Positions 30,660 to 39,873 of a DNA stretch of 64,000 bases are shown piece after piece (positions within the stretch are counted from its first letter, which is position 1; every line of letters starts with the position of its first letter). The notes beneath the pieces were generated by a model, which saw only the letters and a program-made list of their open reading frames with translations, did no database searches and was not told where the DNA came from. Position numbers and translations under genes: made by a program. This DNA comes from Chitinophaga pinensis (GTDB lineage Bacteria > Bacteroidota > Bacteroidia > UKL13-3): the NCBI GenBank assembly GCA_945870425.1, contig CAMBSD010000005.1:62001-126000 (forward strand), in the 5' to 3' direction.

Positions 30660-31313
30660 TTAGTTAATTGGTGGTTTAGTGGCATTTGCCAAGGTTATCA
30701 ATTCATTTTCTTTTTCTGTAATATCTACAATTGCGTAACGACCAATATTACAAATTAGCATTTCATCCAAAATATCAACCAAGTTTTTATAAGTAGCGTT
30801 TTTGTCTGCTTTGATTACAACAATCAAACCATCTTTGAAGCCTTTAATGGCTGCAATATGCTGCTTCATTTCATCTTCCTTGATTTTGTTCTTTTGGAAC
30901 ATATCTTTATAAATAGGAATTGAATCAACTCCTACAGGATTGCGTTTGCGGTTTTCTTGCAATAACATGGGGCGTACACCATTTGTGTAATCATAATTTG
31001 TAATTAATGGAGTTTCTGGATCACCAGTAACGGCATTTACAAAATAGTACACAATTTTATTGTCACCGGTCAACAAAAGGGTTACAGCTTGAGAAGCTTT
31101 TACCTTTGTTTGATCGATTTCATTAGGCTCTTTCACCGGCATGTTGATTTCCATCGTTTTGGGCTTATTCATGCTGGTAGTCAACATAAAAAAGGTAATT
31201 AACAAGAAGCCCAAATCAACCATGGGAGTAAAATCCACACGAGTCGACATTTTTTTGCCTCTTTTTTTACCGCCTTTTTTATGGCCACCACCGCCCGATT
31301 CTATTTCTGCCAT
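30660..31313 (-). CDS. exbD: ExbD/TolR family biopolymer transporter
   Basis: 217 aa; 'STRVDFTPMVDLGFLLITFFMLTTSM'; 'VVIKADKNATYKNLVDILDEM'. Confidence 0.92.
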   Translation of the reverse strand: MAEIESGGGGHKKGGKKRGKKMSTRVDFTPMVDLGFLLITFFMLTTSMNKPKTMEINMPVKEPNEIDQTKVKASQAVTLLLTGDNKIVYYFVNAVTGDPETPLITNYDYTNGVRPMLLQENRKRNPVGVDSIPIYKDMFQKNKIKEDEMKQHIAAIKGFKDGLIVVIKADKNATYKNLVDILDEMLICNIGRYAIVDITEKENELITLANATKPPIN

Positions 31314-31398
31314 GTTTTAATTTTATTAATTTAATCTTTCAAACTTCATCTTTTATATCCTGAGCTTGAAGAAGGATATTGATAAGCAAACTTATCTG

Positions 31399-32004
31399 TT
31401 ATTGCATTGGCGGTGCCGATTCAGCACTGGTTATAAAGTTAAAACGGTTAACTTTTTTGTCCTGCAATGTTTTTATTACTTGAGCTACAGTAGGATACAT
31501 AGAATTACCATCACCTTTTATGGCTACACGCACATTGTTGTTTGTAAGACGTGCTTGCCAAACCCAATCAGCCAATTCGTTGTTCAAAGAGTCAGATGGA
31601 ATGCCTACTTGTTTAACTTGCGTACGTTCATCTGGTTTCAACGATAAAAACCCTTGTAATTCTTTAAACGGCATACCGAAGCTAGATAATCTTGAAAATG
31701 CTTCGATTTGCTGTGGAGTAAAAGTAGTTGTGTACTTTTCCCCCATTTTTTGAATTAGCTTCTCTTTGTATTGTTTACCCTCCATATCAAAAAACACCCT
31801 ACCATCCTCAGAAATGGTTATGTTCATAATATCTACATCGGGCAAAGGAATTTGCGAAATGGATGATGGCGTTACGACCTGCACAGGCTCATCGGGTTTG
31901 AATTGAGTAGCCAACATGAAGAAGGTAAGCAATAAGAATGCTACATCCGTCATGGCAGTCATATCAACCGTTGTGCTTTTACGTGGAACTTTAACTTTTG
32001 CCAT
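31399..32004 (-). CDS. exbD: ExbD/TolR family biopolymer transporter (second copy)
   Basis: 201 aa; 'TTVDMTAMTDVAFLLLTFFMLATQFKPDEPV'; 'VAIKGDGNSMYPTVAQVIKTLQD'. Confidence 0.92.
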   Translation of the reverse strand: MAKVKVPRKSTTVDMTAMTDVAFLLLTFFMLATQFKPDEPVQVVTPSSISQIPLPDVDIMNITISEDGRVFFDMEGKQYKEKLIQKMGEKYTTTFTPQQIEAFSRLSSFGMPFKELQGFLSLKPDERTQVKQVGIPSDSLNNELADWVWQARLTNNNVRVAIKGDGNSMYPTVAQVIKTLQDKKVNRFNFITSAESAPPMQ

Positions 32005-32087
32005 TTAATTTAATTTGTTGATTTATGATTTATTGATTCATTAATTGAAAAGACTAATTATTGAATTAGCTAGATTCAATTAAAAAA

Positions 32088-32915
32088 TTATCTTTTTGTT
32101 TGAGATGCAAAAGTTTGAACAATGCTAAATCCAGCTTCATCAATTGTATAAGTAATCTTATCAATTTTAGTAGTGAAAACATTGTACATGATAATAGCTA
32201 CAGCAGAGTTAGCAATTCCTAAAGCCGTATTGATAAGCGCCTCAGAGATACCATTTGCAAGGGCAGTACTATCAGGAGCACCAGCAGCACCCAAAGCCGA
32301 GAATGCACGAATCATACCCAATACCGTTCCTAATAGAGCGATCAAGGTAGATACTGAAGCCATTGTAGCTATAATTACAAGGTTTTTTTCAAGCATTGGC
32401 AATTCTAGAGAAACTGACTCTTCAAGCTCTTTCTGAATAGCAAGAATTTTTTGCTCTTTGTCCATGCTAGTTTCAGCAGCCATTTCTTTGTATTTGTGCA
32501 AAGATGCTTTTACTACATTAGCAACCGAACCACGTTGTTTGTCACACTCAGCAATAGCAGAATCAATGTTTCCAGAAGACAATAATGATTTTACCTTAGC
32601 AACAAATGCTTCAGCAGAACTCTTACCAGACGCTTTATTGATAACTAAGAAACGCTCAATTGAGAATGTAATACTCATCAATACTAAAGAAAGTAGAATA
32701 GGTACGATAAATCCACCTTTGTAAATTAAACCTAATGTATGACCAACACCTTCAGCTATAGGGTGATTCTTGTTGTCGCCACCTTCAAAGTTAGCTGGAT
32801 TACCTAAAATGAAAAGGTAGATGCAAATACCTACCGCAACCAAAATTGGAATGGCTAATGAGGCAAACATGTTTTTCGCGCTGCCTTCTTGTTTTTGTGT
32901 TGTTGAGTTACTCAT
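32088..32915 (-). CDS. exbB: MotA/TolQ/ExbB proton channel family protein
   Basis: 275 aa; 'LEKNLVIIATMASVSTLIALLGTVLGMIRAFSALG...NGISEALINTALGIANSAVAIIMYNVF'. Confidence 0.93.
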   Translation of the reverse strand: MSNSTTQKQEGSAKNMFASLAIPILVAVGICIYLFILGNPANFEGGDNKNHPIAEGVGHTLGLIYKGGFIVPILLSLVLMSITFSIERFLVINKASGKSSAEAFVAKVKSLLSSGNIDSAIAECDKQRGSVANVVKASLHKYKEMAAETSMDKEQKILAIQKELEESVSLELPMLEKNLVIIATMASVSTLIALLGTVLGMIRAFSALGAAGAPDSTALANGISEALINTALGIANSAVAIIMYNVFTTKIDKITYTIDEAGFSIVQTFASQTKR

Positions 32916-33209
32916 ATTTTTTTGATGTTTTTTTATTAAATTTTAATTTGCGAAAAAAGGTTTTTTGTTTGAATAATTATAGCACTTCACAAAAAAATAA
33001 TATTCAAAATACAATTTAACTCTCTTTGCGCATGCAAAAGTATCTTTTATTCAATAACTAAAGTAATGATTTTTAAGTATAAAATTGGGTAAGGTTTTAC
33101 GATTTCATGACAATAAACAAACCTTCGAGCACCAGAAGTAAAAAGGTGAGAAAGAATTAATGTTGAATTGACATAAATGGCTGAATACATTTGTCTGATA
33201 ATCAGATAA

Positions 33210-34619
33210 CTAATGTTCTTTTACCAATAATTCATCTATCAAATTTGTGTATATTTTTCTCCAAAACTGCTCTAAACCGTTTTTGTAAGCATCCAAACCC
33301 GCTTTTTCGGGCGAATCTTGATAACCTCTAACCGCCTGTAAAGCATCCTTATAAATTTCAATATCATTTTTCACATCTCGCAAAGATATATTCATATCAA
33401 AACTTGATTGTAGCATTTTACCCCACATTATACCGAGGTCTTTGGTTTCGCTATTGATAATAATCTTATAATCGGCTTCGCTTTCCTTCTTAACAAAATT
33501 ACACCCTTCCTCCACCAATCTTTTTTTGATAGCAGGTTCCAACACATTGTATGAAAGATCTTTGCTTAGGTTACTTTCATTGCTTTGCATAAATACTTTG
33601 ATGGGCTCCACTATTACTCGAATACTTGCAGAAGGGACAGTAAGGGAATGTAAAATGTTTTTAGAAGCAATGTTTAAGCTATCCCCTTTTACCACATTGG
33701 CCACATCAAGCGATATACGTAGCACTTGAACAGGGTCTTTAGTTAAAATTCTGGCTACCGAAAAACTTGCAAATCCATTTTGGTCGGTTTCAGTAGAGGT
33801 GCCAAAATTCATTTTGCCTTGTTCAACATTCATCGACATGGCCATTCCCCCAATACCCAAACGAACCGAAGTACTATCTTTTAAGTAAGCCATTACATTA
33901 AATGGCTCAGGAATGGCTTTGCCTACCTTGCCTTTCAATTGAATTATTTCTGAACGGACCGAGACCTTGCTCAATAAATCTTGTAATTGGTTCACAATTT
34001 CGTTTACTAAATACACTTGTCTTCCTCTATAAAATGCTTCCAAAGCCTCATTGTAATAGTTCTGCAACTCAAGCAAGGCTTTTACCTTAAATTGTATAGC
34101 CATAATATACTTGTCTTTCAAATCAACACGATTAGACCTGTCAAGCAAATCAACTGAGCGATCAATTGCATTCTGAATTTTCTTCCTGCGATTACTTTCA
34201 TAATCCATTTTCGACAGCTTGTAATAAATCCAAAAACCATTTTTATCTTCCCATGAATCGGCCACTTGAAAATCTTCAACCAATGCATCCGCAGTTATTT
34301 TGGTGCTTGTAAGGTATTGTTGGTTGATGTTTGAGTTGTTTTCAAAAGTAGATAATATAGAGTGGGTCGAGACATTTACCTTTATTTCACCTACCAAGTC
34401 GTTCAAGGCATTTTTCTTAGCCAATTGCTGGTAATCGTTAGGATTATTTAATTTGTTAGCATATCCCACACCTATGTAATACTTACTATTTACCGGCCTT
34501 TGTTCTAACCAAACTGGTTTTGATTTTTTTTGAGATAACAATCCCTTGCATGCAGGTAGCAAGGCAATAACCAAAATGAGAATACGGAACGCGAAAGGTA
34601 TTTTGATTATTTGTTTCAT
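33210..34619 (-). CDS. LPP20-domain lipoprotein
   Basis: 469 aa; lipobox ALLPAC; 'VWLEQRPVNSKYYIGVGYANK...AKKNALNDLVGEIKVNVSTHS' LPP20-like. Confidence 0.72.
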   Translation of the reverse strand: MKQIIKIPFAFRILILVIALLPACKGLLSQKKSKPVWLEQRPVNSKYYIGVGYANKLNNPNDYQQLAKKNALNDLVGEIKVNVSTHSILSTFENNSNINQQYLTSTKITADALVEDFQVADSWEDKNGFWIYYKLSKMDYESNRRKKIQNAIDRSVDLLDRSNRVDLKDKYIMAIQFKVKALLELQNYYNEALEAFYRGRQVYLVNEIVNQLQDLLSKVSVRSEIIQLKGKVGKAIPEPFNVMAYLKDSTSVRLGIGGMAMSMNVEQGKMNFGTSTETDQNGFASFSVARILTKDPVQVLRISLDVANVVKGDSLNIASKNILHSLTVPSASIRVIVEPIKVFMQSNESNLSKDLSYNVLEPAIKKRLVEEGCNFVKKESEADYKIIINSETKDLGIMWGKMLQSSFDMNISLRDVKNDIEIYKDALQAVRGYQDSPEKAGLDAYKNGLEQFWRKIYTNLIDELLVKEH

Positions 34620-34688
34620 GAAATTTCTTTCTGATTGTGCTGCAAATTAATACTAAATTGCTAATGACAAAAGCAATGCCAAATCAAC

Positions 34689-35405
34689 TCAAGTTAAGGC
34701 ATTTAGTAATGCCGTTGCATATATTGCTGCTGTTTCGGTTCTTAAAATATTTTCACCCAAAGAAACAGGCATGAAATCTTTTGATTTAGCTAACAGAATT
34801 TCATTAGTGGTAAAATCACCTTCGGGTCCAATAAGTACGGAGATATGTTTATGGATTAATTTATTAATACGCTTATTTAGGTGTTCTGTTAATTCGGTTT
34901 CGCACCAAGCCATACACCTGAGTTCGTTCTCACTTTTGGGTGCTAGGTTTTTTAGAAATGTATCAATTTTTTGTATTTCATTTATTTGGGGTAACCAATA
35001 TTGCTTGCTTTGTTTAATGGCCGAAATGGCAATTTTCTCGCAACGCTCCAAGTTAATTTTTGCCCTTTCAGAATTACCTGTTTCAATAAAAGATACGCGG
35101 TCAATACCCATTTCAACGCACTTTTCTATCATCCATTCCATCCTTTCAAAATTCTTTGTAGGCGCAACTATTAGGTGTAAATTAAAAGTGCGCTGTGCAT
35201 TATGCAATTTGCGGTGCCTAATATATAGCTTGCATTTTTTAGGGTTATCATCTACTATTTCAGTGATGGCTTCAGTGCCTTTTCCGTCAATAAGAATTAT
35301 TTCATCTCCTACTTTTTTGCGTAGAACGCGCACACAATGTTTTGATTCATCTTCAGGAAGGATGATTTCGCTTTCGCATAAATAGGGGTGGTAGAAAAGT
35401 TGCAT
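34689..35405 (-). CDS. rsmE: 16S rRNA (uracil(1498)-N(3))-methyltransferase
   Basis: 238 aa; KHCVRVLRKKVGDEIILIDGKG, KCVEMGIDRVSFIETGNSERAK, ISVLIGPEGDFTTNEI, VSLGENILRTETAAIYATALL. Confidence 0.95.
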   Translation of the reverse strand: MQLFYHPYLCESEIILPEDESKHCVRVLRKKVGDEIILIDGKGTEAITEIVDDNPKKCKLYIRHRKLHNAQRTFNLHLIVAPTKNFERMEWMIEKCVEMGIDRVSFIETGNSERAKINLERCEKIAISAIKQSKQYWLPQINEIQKIDTFLKNLAPKSENELRCMAWCETELTEHLNKRINKLIHKHISVLIGPEGDFTTNEILLAKSKDFMPVSLGENILRTETAAIYATALLNALT

Positions 35406-35514
35406 ATTTCTATGCCAAAAATAAGAAATATGAAGGGATAAAGCAATAAGTTATCCGAATACAAATATTAATGGTTAATCTAACTAAACAATTGCTATTT
35501 TATTATTTGTTATA

Positions 35515-38500
35515 CTATTGAAGTTTGCTTAATTTTTTTGCGGCTATTTTATCAATAACATTTTTTATTTCGGCAAAGGTAAATGGCTTGTTTATTGCAA
35601 ATGACACACCATGCTTTTGCGTTTCATCTTCACTAACCTCCCAACCGCTAACTACAACTACACTTATTTGACCTTCAAATTTTTCCTTTATTATATCAGC
35701 TAATTGCCATCCGCTCATTTCAGACATTCCTAAATCTGTAAAGACAATATCATAAGACTTATTTTCTAAAAATGTCAAAGCAATGATTCCACTCTCAGCT
35801 TTATCGCAATTATGACCCAATAAGCTAATCATTTTGACAAAACTATCTCTTATTGAAGCTATATCTTCTACAACCAAAACAGTAAGTTTTTCTTGATTTT
35901 TTACAGGCAGATCAATATCTTTTTTTGTAACTTTTATTTGTTTTGAGTGATTAATTGGAAAACTTAATTCAATTGTTGTTCCTTTTCCTAATTCTGAATG
36001 TTTTACACCTATGTTGCCGCTATGACTTTTAACAATGCTAAAAACACCACTCATTCCTAAACCACGTCCTGCTTCAAACCCTTTTGTAGTATAGAATGGC
36101 TGAAAGATTTTCAATTTCGTTTCTTCATCCATTCCATCACCAGTATCCTGAATGGTAACAATTGCCTTATTTTTAGTTTTAGATGTTTCAATTTTTATTG
36201 TTCCACCAAATCCCATTGATTCAATGCTATTCTTTATAATGTTATAAAAAACCGTTTTCAATTCGCCTTCATTACATAAAATAAGTAGGTTCTCTGCATA
36301 TTCTTCTTGGATGTCAATGTTAAATCCATGTTTCTCTAGATTATCCTTCCACATAGGCCTTAATTGTAAAATAACATCTTTTATTATTTTATTAAGAGGA
36401 GCAGGTGAGTATTCATTTATAATTTTTTTTGTATCTCCAAATCGCTGCAACGACTTCACCCTAATTGCTACATCTGAAATAATTCCATCAATAATTTCAA
36501 GATACTCATTAGCAATTACAGGAAAAGTTTTTGTACCCTTTAATACATCAATATTCCCGCGCATGGCCTGTAATGAATTGTTAAAATCATGTGCAATGGA
36601 TGAGGCCATTTCACCAATAGCCATTAATCTTTGACTCTCAATGGCAGACTTTTCAGACCTTTTACGATCTGTTATATCTCTTATAATATATAAGACAACA
36701 TTTTCACCTTCAAGTTCAAAAAATCTGCCACTTAACTCAACATTCATTTTATCTCCATTTTTAGTTAAATGAACAGATTCAAAAGTCACTTTCCTTTTTT
36801 CAATCAACTCAATTAATCCAGGTAGGTCATGGCTATGAAAAGTAATAGGATCTACTAAATTATTAGGTTTCATTTCAAAGAATTCATCCTTACTATAACC
36901 ATATTTTTCAGTTGCCATATCATTTACATAAATTAAATTACTAAATTGATTATTAGAATCTAATTGACGAACAAACATTGGATCATTGCCTGAATTAAAT
37001 AATAGTTTAAACTTCTCTTCATTTTTCTCCGCAAGTTCTTTGGCAATTAATAGTTCTGATGTTCTTTGATTCACCTCTTTTTCAAGGTTTTCTTTGGCTT
37101 GTAAAATAGCCTTTTCAGCATTTTTTCGGACGGTAATGTCACTACTTATACCTCCCAAAATAGGTTCTTTTCCAAGTCGATTTATTGTAAATTTTTGGGT
37201 TTCATATTGATGCAATTCTCCATTTATATGTTCTACTTCTCCTTCACTTATGAGATATCCTAATTCTATTAATTTTTTATCATCTTCTGTGTGTTTATTA
37301 CCAAATTCATTTGGGTATAATTCAGTGGTGGTTTTTCCTAGCCAATCTTTAGCCCCCAAAACCTCGTTCATATATCTATTTGTAAAAATGTATCTTCCGT
37401 CAACGTCTTTTAAAAAGGCTAATGCCGGCAAATAATCCATGAATTGAGAAAAACGTAATTCGCTTTCAATTAACGCTTCATTCATTAATTTCTTTTCGGT
37501 AATATCGAATAAAAATCCGTTAGAGATTATATCGTCACCATCTTTATAAGGCATTGCATTACCCGATAGCCACCTAATTGACCCATCATTTAAAATTATT
37601 CTAAGTTCCTGATTCCAAAAGCTTAATTCATTTGCTGAAATTTGAATTGAATCTAGAAGGTTTTGCAAATCATCAGGGTGCACGTTCTTGAAAATAATAG
37701 TAGGATCGTTATCAACATCCAACATATCTACCTGAATTAGATTATAAAAGTGTGCACTCCTATATGGAAAAGTCATTACCCCCTCAGGAGTTTGTCTGTA
37801 TTGAAAGACAGCCCCAGGTAAACCTCCGGTAAATTTATTCAACCGCTCTATTGACTCTTTTAAGTTATTATTACTTGTTTCTAATTCTTTGGTCCTTTCT
37901 TCAACACGTTTTTCTAAATGATAATTTGTATTTTTAAGCAAATCGAGTGTCTCTTTCAATGCCTCGTCAACTTTTTTTCTATCAGTAATATCGCGCATTA
38001 TACCCACGGATTTTTGAGGAGAACCTTTTTCATCAAATATGATTGCAGAAGAGACTGAAACCGGAGTCTTAGACCCATCTTTATTAACAAATGTTAATTC
38101 ATAATCATTTACCCTACCTTGACCTAATAATTTAGCATAAAAATGCTCTCTTTCTTTTGGATCTGAATATACGGTAGCAACACTCATACCTATTGCTTCC
38201 TCGCGTTTATATTGACCTAAAGTTAATTTTTCGATAGAAGGGGTGATATCGAGAATTGTGCCATCTAATCGGGCTTCATAGTATACATCAGAAATAATTT
38301 CAAATATACTGCGATATTTTTCTTCACTCTGAGCTAGCGCTATTTCTGTTTGTTTTCTTTTCGAAATATCAATACAATGACCTATATATCCAGTAAACTC
38401 TCCACTATTATTATAATTGGGTGTTCCTATATCGAGTAGCCATTTGTATTCATCGCTAGCATTGCGCAATCTATATTCCATTTCATAGGGCACCCTTTTA

Positions 38501-38820
38501 TCGAATGATGAAGTATAGATATCAAAACATGCATCAAAATCATCCTTATGAACGCCTTCTATACATCCATTACCAAGCTCTTGCTCTAATGTCCTACCCG
38601 TAAATTTCAGCCAATTATTATTAAAATAACAAACATTTTTATCTATGTCTGCAATCCAAACCATCGTATTGCCTGCTTCTAAAAATTGGTTGTGCTTATT
38701 TTCAAATTCAATCAACTTTTGTCTAACAGAAGATAGTTCAGAATGCGTCTGCTCAAATTTATTCTTATATAATTGAAGCTCTTGTAAAAGCTCCTCATTG
38801 CTCATCATCTTTTCTCTCAT
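35515..38820 (-). CDS. Multi-PAS hybrid sensor histidine kinase with C-terminal receiver domain
   Basis: 1101 aa; about five PAS-like segments, 'SIAHDFNNSLQAMRGNIDVL' H-box, HATPase motifs (NIIKNSIESM, IQDTGDGMDEET, GRGLGMSGVFSIVKSHSG), receiver 'LVVEDIASIRDSF...IVFTDLGMSEMSGWQLAD'. Confidence 0.92.
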   Translation of the reverse strand: MREKMMSNEELLQELQLYKNKFEQTHSELSSVRQKLIEFENKHNQFLEAGNTMVWIADIDKNVCYFNNNWLKFTGRTLEQELGNGCIEGVHKDDFDACFDIYTSSFDKRVPYEMEYRLRNASDEYKWLLDIGTPNYNNSGEFTGYIGHCIDISKRKQTEIALAQSEEKYRSIFEIISDVYYEARLDGTILDITPSIEKLTLGQYKREEAIGMSVATVYSDPKEREHFYAKLLGQGRVNDYELTFVNKDGSKTPVSVSSAIIFDEKGSPQKSVGIMRDITDRKKVDEALKETLDLLKNTNYHLEKRVEERTKELETSNNNLKESIERLNKFTGGLPGAVFQYRQTPEGVMTFPYRSAHFYNLIQVDMLDVDNDPTIIFKNVHPDDLQNLLDSIQISANELSFWNQELRIILNDGSIRWLSGNAMPYKDGDDIISNGFLFDITEKKLMNEALIESELRFSQFMDYLPALAFLKDVDGRYIFTNRYMNEVLGAKDWLGKTTTELYPNEFGNKHTEDDKKLIELGYLISEGEVEHINGELHQYETQKFTINRLGKEPILGGISSDITVRKNAEKAILQAKENLEKEVNQRTSELLIAKELAEKNEEKFKLLFNSGNDPMFVRQLDSNNQFSNLIYVNDMATEKYGYSKDEFFEMKPNNLVDPITFHSHDLPGLIELIEKRKVTFESVHLTKNGDKMNVELSGRFFELEGENVVLYIIRDITDRKRSEKSAIESQRLMAIGEMASSIAHDFNNSLQAMRGNIDVLKGTKTFPVIANEYLEIIDGIISDVAIRVKSLQRFGDTKKIINEYSPAPLNKIIKDVILQLRPMWKDNLEKHGFNIDIQEEYAENLLILCNEGELKTVFYNIIKNSIESMGFGGTIKIETSKTKNKAIVTIQDTGDGMDEETKLKIFQPFYTTKGFEAGRGLGMSGVFSIVKSHSGNIGVKHSELGKGTTIELSFPINHSKQIKVTKKDIDLPVKNQEKLTVLVVEDIASIRDSFVKMISLLGHNCDKAESGIIALTFLENKSYDIVFTDLGMSEMSGWQLADIIKEKFEGQISVVVVSGWEVSEDETQKHGVSFAINKPFTFAEIKNVIDKIAAKKLSKLQ

Positions 38821-39116
38821 ATAATCAAATGAATGTTTGGTGATTTAAAATCTTTAAATGCTTATATTTTGACGGAATCACCCTAACAATCAAATTATAA
38901 ATAAAATACATCCAATCCCTTTCATTTTCAGAAATTCAGCGCCTCAAATAATTTGTATTGACTATTAAAGCGCAGAATCGTTTAAAATCTGATAAGTAAT
39001 TGTAACGCAAATAGAAGAAAAAAGATTGATATTTGAAATAACTAGATGGTATAATCTATATTAAATAGTGATTAAATGAAACGATTCAGAAAGGGGGATG
39101 CGATAAAACATTCCTC

Positions 39117-39565
39117 GCTCTTCGAGATGTTCCGCAGGGCATCTCGAAGCACAGATAAAAACAGATTTAAATCTGAGACACATAAAAAAAGACACTTACT
39201 AGTGGCTTTGCTTTTAGCCTTTGTTGGCGTCTACGCCAACAACATTTACGCTAATATAAATGATATGTGCCATACGATTATTTTATTTCAAAAATAGAAA
39301 AGATTGAGGGATATACAAATGGGCTAAAGACTATTGTCATCATGCTCTTCGAGATGTTCCGCAGGGCATCTCGAAGCACAGATAAAAACAGATTTAAATC
39401 TGAGACACATAAAAAAAAGACACTTACTAGTGGCTTTGCTTTTATCCGGTGTTGGCGTCCACACCAACATCATTTACGCTAATATAAATGATATGTGCCA
39501 TACGATTATTTTATTTCAAAAATAAAAAAGATTGAGGGATATACAAATGGGCTAAAGACTATTGT
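39117..39565. repeat. Imperfect tandem duplication, unit ~227 bp, two copies, each with internal inverted repeats
   Basis: Copy 1 ~39117-39337, copy 2 ~39344-39565 (offset 227-228); share CTTCGAGATG-ttccgcaggg-CATCTCGAAG and CAGATTTAAATCTG and the tail 'agattgagggatatacaaatgggctaaagactattgt'. Confidence 0.9.
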
Positions 39566-39601
39566 TCATTTTTATAAACTTAGTTACTATGCTACGGCTT
39601 G

Positions 39602-39674
39602 GAAGCATGCGCTTCGGAGCATGGATTCAAATCCATTTTATCTGTTACACGACATGCGCTGCGCTAACATGTCG
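39602..39674. repeat. Cluster of three short inverted repeats
   Basis: GAAGC-atgc-GCTTC (39602-39615), ATGGATT-ca-AATCCAT (39621-39636), CGACATG-n11-CATGTCG (39650-39674). Confidence 0.75.
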
Positions 39675-39763
39675 AGCAGCGGGAAATTTGAAAAAGTTGT
39701 ATATCGGTTGTTGTGATTACCATTTGTAATTTATTTCTAGCAAAAATAAATATTTAATGAAAC

Positions 39764-39793
39764 AAAAAAAGCGACCCTTACGAGGTCGCTTTT
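39764..39793 (-). terminator. Intrinsic terminator downstream of pckA
   Basis: AAAAGCGACC-n7-GGTCGCTTTT 10-bp stem with A/T runs. Confidence 0.75.
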
Positions 39794-39812
39794 CTATTTA
39801 TAGTTTATAGCC

Positions 39813-39836
39813 GATGTTGGCCTCCTCGCCAATATC
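39813..39836. repeat. Short intergenic hairpin (TTGGC-ctcctc-GCCAA)
   Basis: GATgTTGGC ctcctc GCCAAtATC; resembles the GTTGGCGT..ACGCCAAC hairpin in the upstream duplication. Confidence 0.55.
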
Positions 39837-39841
39837 ATATG

Positions 39842-39865
39842 ATTGCAGTTGAGGACAACTGCAAT
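39842..39865. repeat. Short intergenic hairpin (ATTGCAGTTG-AGGA-CAACTGCAAT)
   Basis: Perfect 10-bp inverted repeat, 4-nt loop; same layout as 19866-19889. Confidence 0.8.
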
Positions 39866-39873
39866 GGCTGCTC

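Noticed and set aside
33035-33042. TACTTTTG (minus strand) upstream of exbB as a Bacteroidota -7 promoter element
   Set aside because: Matches TAnnTTTG but the genome is AT-rich and I could not find a properly spaced -33 element; not strong enough to call.
39076-39525. Short ORFs (73, 71 and 63 aa) across the tandem duplication sharing 'HLLVALLL..VGV..N.IYANINDMCHTIILFQK'
   Set aside because: They simply read through the duplicated hairpin-rich DNA; the extra A in copy 2 shifts the frame and no recognisable domain or consistent start is kept.
39117-39565. Possible CRISPR array
   Set aside because: Only two long (~227 bp) imperfect tandem copies, no short direct repeats with spacers and no cas genes in the window.
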